A DNA stretch of 64,000 bases from Glebionis coronaria (Eukaryota > Streptophyta > Magnoliopsida > Asterales > Asteraceae): contig CM046878.1 of NCBI GenBank assembly GCA_025667525.1, positions 101,571,237-101,635,236 on the forward strand, in the 5' to 3' direction. Positions 22,084 to 32,789 of this stretch are shown here, piece by piece. Numbering within the stretch: the stretch's first letter is position 1; every line of letters begins with the position of its first letter. A program made the position numbers and the translations under genes. A model generated the notes under the pieces. The model worked only from the letters and a program-made list of their open reading frames with translations. It was not told where the DNA came from and did no database searches.

Positions 22084-23499
22084 CAGGGACGAAGCCATGA
22101 CCAAATATGATTGGGTGCACAATTTTTTTTAACCAAAATATAATAGAGTTGAAAAGTAAATTAAAGCAAAGGTTTCAACAAGATGGTAAATAAATGAAAA
22201 TATTACCTCCTAACCGGTGATTCTACGATGTCTCATAGTGAAAAAACGCATACGCACACCCTCATTTTTAACATTAACTATTTCTTCTTTCTCTATAGCA
22301 CAAGTTAAAGCGTCGTTGAAATGACCATCACCCATTCGATTGCGCAAATCAGTTTTTATGAGCTTCATTTTAGAAAAACATCTCTCAACCGTAGCGGTAG
22401 CAACACACAAGACTAAAGCCAACTTCAACAATCGATAAACCAATGGATATGGATGAGATGTATGTTTTTTCTTATCCACCATCTTCTTAGCAAGTTTGAC
22501 AATACTATCCAAGTTGGAAAAATCTGTATCATTGTGTATAATTTGATAATAGACTTTAAGTTCCGTTAGAAGACTTAACATTTCCTTATAAGTGAAATCA
22601 CGCGGATACATCTCACTAAGTCTCACTAACTTTGATTCGCTAAATTCTGAAAATGAATCATATGGACTCAAAGCCGCCATACAATCAAGTAAATCGATGC
22701 TTACCTCATTGAAACAATATCCAAATCAACATGCAAATTCAAACTCGAAATCATGTTGATTTGTAATTCTTTCCCTTCGACCTCTTGAATGAAAGTCACT
22801 CATATTCACCATCTCAATATCATGTTTACCACAAAACGAAGTCACATTCTTCAAAAGTGAAGCAAACTTGCTTTCTTTTACTCTTTCAATGCTCTTTTGG
22901 TTCCTTTTACCAAAGAAACTGCTTCTAAGAAACAGTGAACATACAGTTGTAATTTGTAAATAAAATAAGTAAAGAATGATTGTATGAATTCAATTTTATA
23001 TTAGTATTGATGTGAATATATAGGAATGACATAGGAACCTACGGAGGAGATAATCAGATAAATAGGCATTAGGTAATAAATCAAATTATATATGAAAACT
23101 ACATATGTTTTAGAGGGATTAAAGATTATATTATATAAAAATCAAGAAAAAATAAGAATAAAAGTAGATTAATTAACCTCTTTCATCTTCAGATTTGGTG
23201 AAATTTACAGAATGACAATTGAAAAAAGAATAGGACTTTTTTTCTATGTTTTAGCAGGAAAAAAATGAGTTTGGTATCTTTTAGGCTTTAATTTACATTG
23301 TTTTATTGGGCTTGAATTTAATTTAAAATTTATGTATTTATTTGTAAAGATGCTAACTAAATAAGATTGGAAACACGTTAAGCACCGGGTGCATTTTACA
23401 TACATTTAAGAAAAATCGGTGTTTTTTCAAAAATTAACATTACGTCAAAAAAGTCCATAGAGGTCACGGGCACCCACGGGACCCCTGGCTCCGTCCCTG
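22084..23499 (-). mobile_element. Internally deleted hAT transposon
   Basis: Termini are CAGGGACGAAGCC (22084) and, inverted, CAGGGACGGAGCC (ending 23499), 12 of 13 identical. Flanking 8-bp sequences TCACTTAT (22076-22083) and TCAGTTAT (23500-23507) form a TSD with one mismatch, as expected for hAT. At 1.4 kb it is too short for a full transposase, and only the C-terminal part remains. Confidence 0.85.
22210..22950 (-). pseudogene. hAT transposase C-terminal remnant (dimerisation domain)
   Basis: The open part 22680-22210 (156 codons) includes LSPYDSFSEF, YPRDFTYKEM, and the hAT dimerisation signature with ATATVERCFSKMKLIKT and LRNRMGDGHFNDAL. This is the conserved C-terminus of zinc-finger MYM/TTF-type hAT transposases. 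Upstream on the same strand, to about 22950, another frame still reads ASLLKNVTSFCGKHDIEM...RGRRERITNQ, the preceding conserved segment, with a stop and a small deletion between. The zinc finger and RNase H-like catalytic core are missing. It may still interfere as a truncated subunit, but that is speculation. Confidence 0.8.
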
Positions 23500-23507
23500 T
23501 CAGTTAT

Positions 23508-25187
23508 TGTTTACTAATTACTACAAAGATTAAATTTTGGATAATCTTTTTCTGAATATATGCGCTCGTACGATTGTTGAAAACGTAGAGTCGTGCTCGC
23601 ATGCTAATTGTTGAAAAGACTCGGGTTTTCATTGCTTCACGCCTTCATCATAAATCGGTTGCTAATGTTTAGCCAACGAGTATGTGATGTGTATTGTCAA
23701 TTAGCCATGGGTCTGTAACGATGTTTTTGGGACAAAATTGCGTGTAGGTATCATATAATGTTGTTGACAATTTCACAATGAGATGACTCTTTAAGTTATG
23801 CGCATCCTCTTAAAATAGCTACTTTTACAACAAGTATTTGATCTTTTACATCATCGCTCCGTCTCAGAGCATCGAAAGCAGTTGGGGTTCAACTGTTCGT
23901 GTCAAAGAAAAAGTGCATGTTACGTAAGATAAAATGATTTTGTTATCAGAATTCTTTGCCATCACATTTTCACGGGTAGTAGTTGACACCATAAAATGTG
24001 GTGTCAACGGAACTGTTTTTTTTTTCTTTTTCACATTTAAAAAATGGATAATATAGTTTTTTCATTTATATAAAAAAGCATATAAATTTTTTCATTTATA
24101 TAAAAAAGCATAGAGTTTTTTTCATTTAAGACTAACGGTGCAAACAAAACACGACTAACGATGTAAACAAAATACTTACATAGACTAATATGTAACCAAT
24201 TACAGTTTTAATGTTTAAACAAAAAATAAAAAACTAGAAATCATCATGGCCATCGTCGTCATCTTCTTCTGCTTCAACATAAAAAAAACGCACACAAAAA
24301 AAACCACCCACAAACATAAACACACTCATCATAAATCTGTCAAAAACAAAAAAAAAACACACACACACATACATACAAACATAAACACACATAAAAAACC
24401 CGAAAACAAAAAGGATTTTTTCCTTCGCGTTTGTTGGTGAGGATAGCGCGGTGCTGAGCCAAAATATGGCTCGCACCAAAGTTATTGATGCCACTTACCC
24501 GCTCACGACCCCGTTTCCTCTCATAATTATAATTTATTGATAAGTTTTGTGGTATTTTTTTAAAAACTTTAACGTGAACTATTAGTTTTTATGTTTGATA
24601 AAAATTTGATGCAAAAAGTATAAAAGAATTAGGTTTTAAATTATTTGTATTGGTCAACAAGTATCATATAACACAAACATATATATTTAAAGTTAGTGTT
24701 GCATAATAAAGACCGCAAAAATTAACAATATACGAAAGAAGTAGCTAAAAAGCTAATAACTCGAAGCAAATCATAACCTAAAAAAATTAGTATGCGAGAT
24801 CATTAAAGGAAGGCCGATATTTACCCTCAAAATAAATGTTATGTCATTTTTTAGAACGGCAAAAATAAAGTTATGTCATATAAATACAGAGTGTGTGTTA
24901 AATTTAGCAATAAGAGTGTAAGTAGTAGACGTGAGTAGTAACGTGCGCAAGTTTAATAAAAAAACATTTAGTGACGTACATAGTTATATTTATAAATGTG
25001 TAAACTAACGTAAAATGACATGCATATTTTTATTAACGGCAGTTTGAATAGAACACGGCTATATATGTAGAATGGTCGAGTGTTATTTAGGTACGATATA
25101 ATAACATGGTTATATTCAACCTTCTTTTGTGCCCAAATAACTACGATATACACATATGCTCATGAACCCATAGCAAGATAATACAAA
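23508..25187. other. Intergenic stretch without a recognisable gene
   Basis: I see no supported coding or RNA gene. It holds a perfect 10-bp inverted repeat GTTGACACCA/TGGTGTCAAC at 23982-24008, a directly repeated 22-bp AT-rich unit near 24058-24112, and an A/C-rich low-complexity run at 24280-24400. Confidence 0.5.
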
Positions 25188-25197
25188 TTCACAAGAC

Positions 25198-26096
25198 CAG
25201 GGCCGGTGATGAGGGTGTGCGACAGGTGCGGCGGCACAGGGCCACACTTTTCGAGGGGCCTCATTTTTTCGATTTTGTTATGTTGATAGAAACAGTCAAA
25301 CAGATACGGAGCACCGTTATATTAAGATGGTTTAGGAAACTACCTTAGAAGAAAAAACCTTCACAGCTTCTAAGGGACCTCCTTGGTTTTAAGTTGGGAA
25401 CCACCTTACATAGGTGACAATCTTAGTTTGAAATCGGAAACTATCTTGATTTATGGTTGGAACTTATTCGTCGGAAAACATGCACCATATATATTTTAAA
25501 GTCTGAAAGTTGTTGTAGAAGACTAGAAAGAGGAAGATAAACAATAAAAAAGGTCATTATCCTATTTCTTAGTTAGTGTTCTTTTTAGAGTTTTGCTAGA
25601 ACCACATAAAATTTACAAAACAAAGTCCACATAATGAGTTGACATGACACTTTGGACCATTATTCTTTCATTTCTTCCACTATCTCTTTTTTATATAACA
25701 AATCATGTTGTTACACATCATGGTGTGGATTTATTTTTGTAAAATTTATGTGACTCTAGCATTACTTTCTTTTTATGTATATTTTTTGTTCTCTTTTTTG
25801 TATGGTTGGATATGATTTGCTAGTAACATATACGTCATTTAGTGAACGTAATTAAGCTAACTAATATATGCATAACCTGCATTTTGTGATTTTAAATACA
25901 ATTTTTTTTGTTATCGATGAAATAGCGTTTTTGCACCATATAAACATCTTTTAAAGTATAATCAAACTAATGTCAATCTGTCTCACTTAGTCACGTTTTA
26001 ATAATAATTGCATACTTATGATAAAGTTTTTCGTCTATCGCCGGGGCCTCTTTTTAGTTGCGGCACAGGGCCACCGATATCAACGAGACGGCCCTG
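25198..26096. mobile_element. Non-autonomous hAT-like element (0.9 kb)
   Basis: The left end CAGGGCCGGTGATG and right end ...GAGACGGCCCTG are inverted (CAGGGCCGTCTC). Sub-terminal GGCGGCACAGGGCCAC and GCGGCACAGGGCCACC also match in direct orientation near each end. Flanks TTCACAAG (25188-25195) and TTCACAAA (26097-26104) resemble an 8-bp TSD, with 2 extra bases on the left. There is no coding sequence. Confidence 0.65.
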
Positions 26097-26732
26097 TTCA
26101 CAAACAAAAATGTGATTGCTCATATTTGAAAAAATTTCACGTTTAGTCTCTATCGTTTACCACAAATATCAAGTTTGGTCCCTATCTCAAACTACGTGCA
26201 CAGATCGTCCCTATCGTTTACACTTTGGATCAAAATTGGTCCCTATCTTGGATGGAGGTTAGTTTTCGCTGTTAAGTCTATTTATCAAAAGGGTATTTTT
26301 GTCATTTCCTTGTTTTATTCACAGCCATGGCCTCCCTTTTTATTCACAGCCACCAACAGATATTTCTCTCTCTCTCTTAAATACATCATCATTTCCTACC
26401 TTCAACTCATCTCCCATCATAATCAAAAAACCCAGATCCATATATGAAAAGTAAAACAATAGATCAGGATCTGCTCACTATATCACAACCAAACCCAAAA
26501 CCCAAAATCAAATTGTAACCCAGAAACATCACTTAACATTAGCCATTTAATCCATTTCCCGCACTTCATCTCTTTTCTCACCCGTCATAATTTGTTTTGT
26601 GTGAGCATCACTCGAAGACGTATGCATCACTCGAAGACGTATAAATCTTCCAAGAAGAACTTTTGCCTTGGGCCGACTCCAGATCTTGAGATGTTAACAG
26701 CTATCTCGGGCATACCTCGCCTAATGAATACA

Positions 26733-26948
26733 TCATATTAACATTTTAAATGAAGAGAGAGAGTGCACCTCGATCCCAACACAAACTGGCAACTCCTTTT
26801 CTGTTTCTTGTGCATCACCACTGTTATTTTTCATATCCGAATAAACAGAGTAACCAACACAACCATATCTAAAATCAGCAAGGCTCCTACCCTCTTTTGA
26901 AGCTTCCATCTCCGACTCTCCAACATAGTAGCGAGGTACTAGCCACAA
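26733..26948 (-). pseudogene. Unidentified captured fragment inside the Pack-MULE
   Basis: A 71-codon minus-strand frame reads FRYGCVGYSVYSDMKNN and ETEKELPVCVGIEV in its middle. Composition looks like ordinary soluble plant protein and not random sequence, so it may be an exon of a second donor gene, but I do not recognise the family. Confidence 0.3.
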
Positions 26949-27149
26949 GAGTTAAATTTAAGATCCCATACTTGTAAATTAACAAGCAAAAAGATATGTA
27001 TGGTACAATCCGAAACTTTAAAAACAAGAAAAACTAGCCCCAAAAAGTTTCAAAAAGGTGTTCCAGAACCATGATAATCACAAAGCCATCAAAGGTACAG
27101 TAATATAAACCGGTCAGCATTCAACATTCAACAAAGGTACAGTAATATA

Positions 27150-27570
27150 ACTGGATGTGATATGGAAGAACTTCACGTGCCCTTTGGATGTCTAAAGCTC
27201 ATATCTCTCATCCTTAATAATTCTAAGTTAAGGTACCTTGACCTTGGGCCAACACCAGATCTCGGGAACTTGAGTCTTGCTGGATGTGATTTGGAAGAAC
27301 TTCACATGCCCTTCGGATGTCCAAATCCCTGAGCCTCAGTAGTTCAAGATTAAAGAAGTTTATGATTGGGCCGACTCCAGATCTCGAGATATTTAGCCTT
27401 TTAAGTCTAATTGAATTTAATTTCGTAGAACTTAGCATGCCATCAAGACGTCCAAATCTCAGATCCCTAGACCTCTGTCGTTCAATGATGAGTACACTTG
27501 ACATTGAGCTGACTCCAAATCTTGAGAGGTTAGATCTCAAAGACTGTTTATATCTCGTAGAAATCCAGAA
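27150..27570 (+). pseudogene. Captured LRR fragment of a TIR-NBS-LRR-type resistance gene
   Basis: Across two frames one reads successive LRR units: CDMEELHVPFGC, LRYLDLGPTPDL, CDLEELHMPFGC, FMIGPTPDLEIF, ELSMPSRRPNLRSL and LTPNLERLDLKDC. The L-x-L-G-x-T-P-D-L / EELHMPFGCPNL pattern is the style of C-terminal LRRs of TNL immune receptors in composite plants, as I remember it. A frameshift near 27325 and the absence of TIR or NB-ARC domains show it is a fragment. A further GPTPDLEM unit occurs near 26670-26700. Confidence 0.75.
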
Positions 27571-28312
27571 TTGGTCTTGGATTTCCGTTCTTTTTCCACT
27601 CTTGATCTTTCCTGTTGGATGTCTAGAAATTAATGACGGTTGAAGATGTTTTTGGTGAAGGTGAGAGTGACGGAGGTTTTGTGGGTAAAAGGAGATGATT
27701 GAGTGTCGATGGTGATTGTATTTAGGAGATGAGTTGGTGATGATTGTATTTAGGAGAGAGAGAGAGAAAGAGACTGAGAGAGAGAGGATAGAGAGAGAAG
27801 AATGAAAAAAAAAGTAAGTTAGTTGATTTTTGTATTTAATGCAAGCAAAAAGAGTAAAGGACTGAAATACCCCCACATATCCAAAAGTTAACAGCGAAAA
27901 CTAACCCCCATCCAAGATAGGGACCAATTTTGATCCAAAGTGTAAACGATAGGGACGATCTGTGCACTTAGTTTGAGATAGGGACCAAACTTGATATTTA
28001 GGGTAAACGATAAGGACTAAACGTGAAATTTTTTCCTCATATTTTTTTGTCACAACTTTTTAAATAAGTAATTGGAGAATTAACTTTCCTAAAAGATAGC
28101 CACTATTGGCCACTAATTTGCCTAACAATCACTAAAAATTAAATGATCACTGTTATTTTCTCAAACAAACATTAAAAATCAAGCAACTTATTAATCACCG
28201 CTTATAGTTTAAAAAAGTTTCACATTGCTTCTTACCAAACATATCCACAATAAATAAGATAATATCATAGCTATGTGGAGTGTAGGGTGGACCATGACCC
28301 ACATCAAATTTC

Positions 28313-28590
28313 TACTATCTCAAATTAATAGTCTAATTTTAATTTTTGGAATGTCTCAATTCAATTATCGACTACTAAAAATAAATAAGGAAATTTGATT
28401 AAATTTACCATATTTTTCTTGTTTAAAATTATTATTACAAACTTTAAAAAAGACTTTAATTAAATAGTATAGGTAAGAGTAAAAACGTCATTTTGTTAAA
28501 AAAAAAAAAGTGTGAATATTATAATAAATTCACTTTTCTTACACTGTGTGTTTTTTGCCGGGAGACAATAATTTTGAGACGGAGATAGTA
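28313..28590. mobile_element. Stowaway-like MITE
   Basis: The left end TACTATCTC...AATAGTCT and right end AGACAATAATTTTGAGACGGAGATAGTA form imperfect inverted repeats flanked by TA. About 280 bp, AT-rich, non-coding. It resembles plant Tc1/mariner MITEs (CTCCCTCCGTC type). Confidence 0.5.
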
Positions 28591-28600
28591 CATATGTAGT

Positions 28601-28697
28601 GTTTGAGGTTAATGCAATACTTTAGTCGCATTCCATTGTACTTTATTGGCTTGGGTGATTAATATTTTACCGGAGAATTCCCCTTTACCTAAAAAAA
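28601..28697 (+). mobile_element. LINE 3' tail fragment with poly(A)
   Basis: About 95 bp (GTTTGAGGTTAATG..., CATTCCATTGTACTT, TTTACCGGAGAA, then an A7 run) align with the 3' end of the LINE-type element at 58770-58870. It is a 5'-truncated relic of the same or a related family. Confidence 0.65.
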
Positions 28698-29121
28698 TAA
28701 ATGAATAAATTTGTTACAATATTTTTATATAATTATATGGCATAATATTTTTTAGCTTTTACTAGCGTCCTTTAAATTTTTCTTGACCTACCTCGAAACA
28801 AATTCTTGACTACCTCTTAAAAGAAGATGTGATTTTTATATATATTTTTATCGAAAGTCCATAATCGCACGTAAGTATGATACATAGTGTAACTGTATAA
28901 CGAACAATCATAAATGAACGTACGACACTTTTTTGTATAGTTGAAAGAAGTGATGTAATGTCCCTTCGTTTAAGGAAAGACTTGTATGAATCTTAAAACA
29001 ACCGTTTGCTAATTGAAGAGTAGAAGCCATGCTCATTCGTCATATCCTACTTCTAATCTAAGATACAATAAACAACGTTTTAGACTAAAATTAGCAATGT
29101 CTGTTAAATTAACCTTTTACA
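28698..29121. other. Upstream region of the DMP gene
   Basis: AT-rich sequence between the LINE tail and the DMP TATA box. I see no other gene or element. Confidence 0.4.
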
Positions 29122-29130
29122 TATATATAT
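29122..29130 (+). promoter_or_regulatory. Candidate TATA box for the DMP gene
   Basis: A TATATATAT run lies about 45 bp before the first ATG (29176). A second TATATATAA abuts the ATG at 29167-29175 and is too close if 29176 is the start, but usable if Met16 (29221) is used. Confidence 0.4.
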
Positions 29131-29175
29131 CAACTCATTTGCACCTAGGCTTTGCACATACACATCTATATATAA

Positions 29176-29859
29176 ATGTCATCTGCTAAACTCCTAAACT
29201 CAAAGACACAAAGATCAAACATGTCCTCATTCACTACCAACATGAAGAACAAGACACTTTCCGGCTTCGGAAACCTAATAAAGCTCCTTCCAACCGGGAC
29301 GGTCTTCATGTTCCAGTTTCTAAACCCCGTCTTTACCAACAACGGACATTGTACGACGGTTAACAAATACTTGTCTTCTATTCTCATTACCCTTTGTGGC
29401 TTGTCTTGCATTTTCTCGTCCTTCACGGATAGCTATCAAGACGAAGATGGTACTACTCATTATGGAATTGCTACCCCTAAGGGCTTTTGGCCATCTCCAG
29501 ACTCGTCGTCAGGTTGATAAAAATTTTCAAATATTTTTGTCTCTTCTTAGTTAAAATGCTTTCTTACTAGGGTTATTAATTTCAATACAGGTGTGGATGT
29601 TTCAAAGTACAAGCTTCGGATAGGAGACTTCGTGCATGCTGCCTTCACAGTTGTGGTTTTCGCGGTTGTGGCTTTGTTAGATAATAACACAGTTGAGTGT
29701 TTGTATCCATCGTTTGAGACGAATGAAAAGATGTTGATGATTACCGTGCCACCGGTGATAGGAGCTCTTTCAGGGTCGGTGTTTATGGCGTTTCCTAATA
29801 CACGCCATGGTATCGGATACCCATCTACAAGCCAGAGTCAGAAAACAAGTGACGCATGA
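29176..29859 (+). CDS. DUF679 domain membrane protein (DMP family), two exons
   Basis: Exon 1 is 29176-29512, intron 29513-29590 (GT...AG, 78 bp) and exon 2 29591-29859, giving 201 residues, the usual DMP length (about 200). Family signatures are clear: [13 protein letters not shown] (31-43), [10 protein letters not shown] (50-59), [10 protein letters not shown] (83-92), [15 protein letters not shown] (94-108), [29 protein letters not shown] and RHGIGYP. Four membrane spans are expected near 32-52, 65-83, 125-142 and 159-180, with cytosolic tails. DMPs sit in ER, tonoplast or plasma membranes and act in senescence and, for some pollen members, gamete fusion; which subgroup this is cannot be told. 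Reading through the intron meets TGA, so splicing is required. Met16 (29221) is an alternative start. It is the only intact host gene I recognise here. Confidence 0.9.
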
Positions 29860-30799
29860 AAAATATATGCGACTTTATGCTAAGAAGGCAGCATATATAT
29901 ATTGTTGTTATAATATTGTGTGTTGTTTTGTTTTGATTTTTATTTGAATCATTTTTTGAATCGAGATTGATGAATGTATTTGATTTTAAAAAGATATGAT
30001 TGTATTTAAATTTAATTTCCTTACAAAAGTTGTCTGTGCACTTTTGAAGTCGTAAGAGTGCAAGGTGTAGCAGCCATTAGTGCTAGCCATCGGGAATTTT
30101 CGACGAATGGCACACCAATGGCTAGCCATATGTTTTCTAGGACCTCATATTATTTGTGTGTTATTCTAGAAACTTCGTGGTGACGATGAGATGACACACC
30201 AATATAACACTGTACTGTTATTGAGTGCTTGTCGCGCAGCGGCCTGTCTCTAAATACTCATGCAATTTTACAAATCAAAAAGTTGGTTTCTGCATTTTAC
30301 ACACTACATGTCTAATTGCTGCCCAAGTATACAAAATATTCAACAGGCATAAAATAACAATGATCACAAGAAACCTCAAACAGAAGTCTTTGTTACAAAG
30401 ACGTAGAACTGCATTAACAGAAACATATACACAAAACCTTGAACATCATTCGACCCAAAGAATAGAAACAGGACCATTGTGCGCTGATATGTCCATGTAA
30501 ACTTCATATCCTTATCTCTCCACATAGCGTACACTCAATCACCCAAAACAAAGTCATCCATATTTAAAGAGCAATAAGTTTACGTGTGGTCTTGAGTGCG
30601 TCTGGCTGTGTCATCAGTTTGTCAGATTATGAGATTGGAATCGTTTTGTCTGAGATTTTGGTGGCCGGGTTCGTATAAGTTGTTAGGGTCATGCATGCTC
30701 AGCTTCAACTTTCAGCCATGCTTTCTAGCTACCAGATGATTATCTTTTCTAAGTGGTTATGTTTTTCGTTGGTTTTTGATTGTGATGTATTCTCCTTAT
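29860..30799. other. 3' flank of the DMP gene, no gene seen
   Basis: This holds the DMP 3' UTR and possible poly(A) signals, then about 0.9 kb in which I see no supported gene or element end. Confidence 0.4.
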
Positions 30800-30806
30800 C
30801 TAGACT

Positions 30807-32171
30807 TGTAACACTCCATTTGGATAAGTAGACCGTTACATGTATTTATGACGTGTCATCAACATTAACTGACCATAAAGGAAATACCGGAATCAAACAT
30901 CGGTAATCCAAACATAAGCTCAAAACATGAAAAGTAAATACCGAATGAAAAGACGGAACAATATCCAAACAGGCAAATATATATGTGAAGTGCATAAAGT
31001 AAAGAAGTTTGGATAGCTTCCATCCAATGCACGTACTCTCACAATCCTAAACCTGGCGTTAGAACATGAAAGGAACTACAACTGAGCATAACACTCAATG
31101 AACGGATATAAATCAAGATAAGAAATACTGGAATGAAGCAGATAATAAAATAATGAAGCTGTAAAGACTGATATTTAAAGAGCAGCGAAAAACTGTGTAT
31201 GTTTCTGAAAAATCTGATTATACATAGTAAAGCTGAATTACTATCTGTTAAATCTAAAAACATGGTTTTACTGTATTTTAATTGTCAAGAGCTCATATAG
31301 GTCATGTGCTGTATCAACGTCTGTATGAATACATGGAGAGGTGACCTCGTCATGCTGTAGAGGGGTGACCTCTAAATAATGTGTTGGGTGGAGGGATCAA
31401 CTCCAATGTGAAGGATGTACAGCACACACACCACATTCACCTGATAAGTTGTAAACTGATAATCTAGGATGCATGCATACGCCCCGCTAAAAATACTGAT
31501 AAAATGGTCAAGCTGAAATAAATGGAACGCTGCGAGAAATCACTCCCCACAGAAGAGTCATGACACCGGTGCCTCTAGTGTCATGGTTACGGTGCCTCCG
31601 TAACTAGTACATAATTGGTCATGCTTGTATATAAAGCTCAGGAAATTTAACTTAGTTATTAAAATGATTACTGATAAGATTTAGAACATATACTGTGGAA
31701 AACATTTGGCTGCAGACGGGAAATCCTAATCATGCATAGAAGGAAGTCCTTACTGAAGGACGGGAAATCCGTACCTCATGTCCAGTAATGAAATAAGAAT
31801 GAAAGCTGAAGGATCTACTCCGACTTCCCGCTTACTACATAAATAAGGGACGTGAAATGAGTTGACTGGTTACTGTCTCTTATTACTGTTTATTATTGTT
31901 CTTATTTCATTTGCGTGTTCTCGTATTATTTTACTAATTACGTATAAACTGATTAATCTGATTGTCTTGTGTATTCCTGATAAGTCCGGCTGTTTCTTTA
32001 AATATTTACTGAATAGCGTAAATCTTGTATTTTTATTTCTGTATATTATACTGTATTCTGATTATGGTAATATACTGTATTCTGGTATTATAATATTACT
32101 ATAAATAGTATCTTGCCAAAAATAGAAAGTTTCCTAATTTAGAAGGTTTTCCCTAAAATAGAAAGGTTTCC
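30807..32171 (-). mobile_element. Solo LTR, 3' half (split by Copia 2)
   Basis: On the minus strand the LTR starts TGTAAAACCCG at 46051 and ends GGAGTGTTACA at 30807, with Copia 2 inserted inside. Flanks AGACT (30802-30806) and AGACC (46052-46056) make a 5-bp TSD with one mismatch. About 2.6 kb without Copia 2, similar in size and base style to the LARD LTR at 2199-4931. No internal region accompanies it, so it is a solo LTR left by recombination. Confidence 0.7.
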
Positions 32172-32502
32172 TGTTGGAAATACGTTTTTACGTATTTAGG
32201 AAGATTCGGTCACTCCGACAATATATTAAATAGTAGCTCGTAGACTAGATATCTTTATATTATTTAAAAGGAAATGCCCGGTCCATGTTATGTATGGACG
32301 ACCCAATATTGTAAGCCCAAGCCCATCTTATGGGCTTGGTATATAAACCCTCTCCTTAGATGGAGAGGGCGTGGTTTCTCATACTTTTCACATAGTAATC
32401 AAGGTGTAATCTTTTATTTTCTCTCTCTAAAAGTGTGTGAAATCTACCATCTTTCTATCTTTTTCTCTCTCTAGAATATACATAGATTAACAGTATCTTA
32501 CA
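32172..32502 (+). mobile_element. Copia 2 5' LTR
   Basis: Starts TGTTGGAAATACG, ends AGTATCTTACA; PBS follows 2 bp later. TATATAAA at about 32340-32347 is a candidate TATA box after a GCCCAAGCCCATC...ATGGGCTTGG inverted repeat. Confidence 0.9.
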
Positions 32503-32504
32503 AA

Positions 32505-32518
32505 TGGTATCAAGAGCC
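32505..32518 (+). other. Primer binding site of Copia 2
   Basis: TGGTATCAAGAGCC, the initiator tRNA-Met type PBS with one extra A. Confidence 0.8.
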
Positions 32519-32789
32519 ATGGGATGATTGTATTGTTTATGTGTTTGTGTTCTTGATTTTGTGTCTATTTTGATCCAAAATCAATCGATCCAAAATATTT
32601 TTTGTGTTTTTTATGGTTTATTCTTCATACAAATCATCTACATAGTTGTGGTAGAGATTTGGTATTGTTATTTTGGTTAAAAACACAAAATTTTTGGGTG
32701 TTTGGATCATTTTTTGGCTTGAAATGACGTATTTGGTGTATTAGATCCGAGATATCAGGAAGTCTGTTGAAATACACATATCTTTGGAA

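Larger units (their letters stand above)
26128..28035. mobile_element. Mutator-like element with captured gene fragments (Pack-MULE)
   Basis: The ends are inverted repeats of about 148 bp, about 96% identical by eye (26128-26275 and 27888-28035), starting GAAAAAATTTCACG. The flanks are a perfect 9-bp TSD CTCATATTT (26119-26127 and 28036-28044). Long TIRs plus a 9-bp TSD are the hallmark of MULEs. No transposase is present. The interior holds LRR-coding fragments of a resistance gene, a second unidentified minus-strand fragment and a 46-bp piece shared with the Athila/Tat-like LTR. Confidence 0.85.

Noticed and set aside
24234..24494. 86-codon minus-strand frame
   Set aside because: It translates the A/C-rich low-complexity run; Val/Cys/Phe-rich and not protein-like.
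24469..24500. ATGGCTCGCACCAAAG, resembling a histone H3 start
   Set aside because: The match ends after four or five codons; the following frame is unrelated to histone H3.
27223..27876. 217-codon minus-strand frame in the Pack-MULE
   Set aside because: It is antisense to the LRR fragment and CT-rich TIR-side sequence; Ser/Leu/Phe-rich with no family signature.
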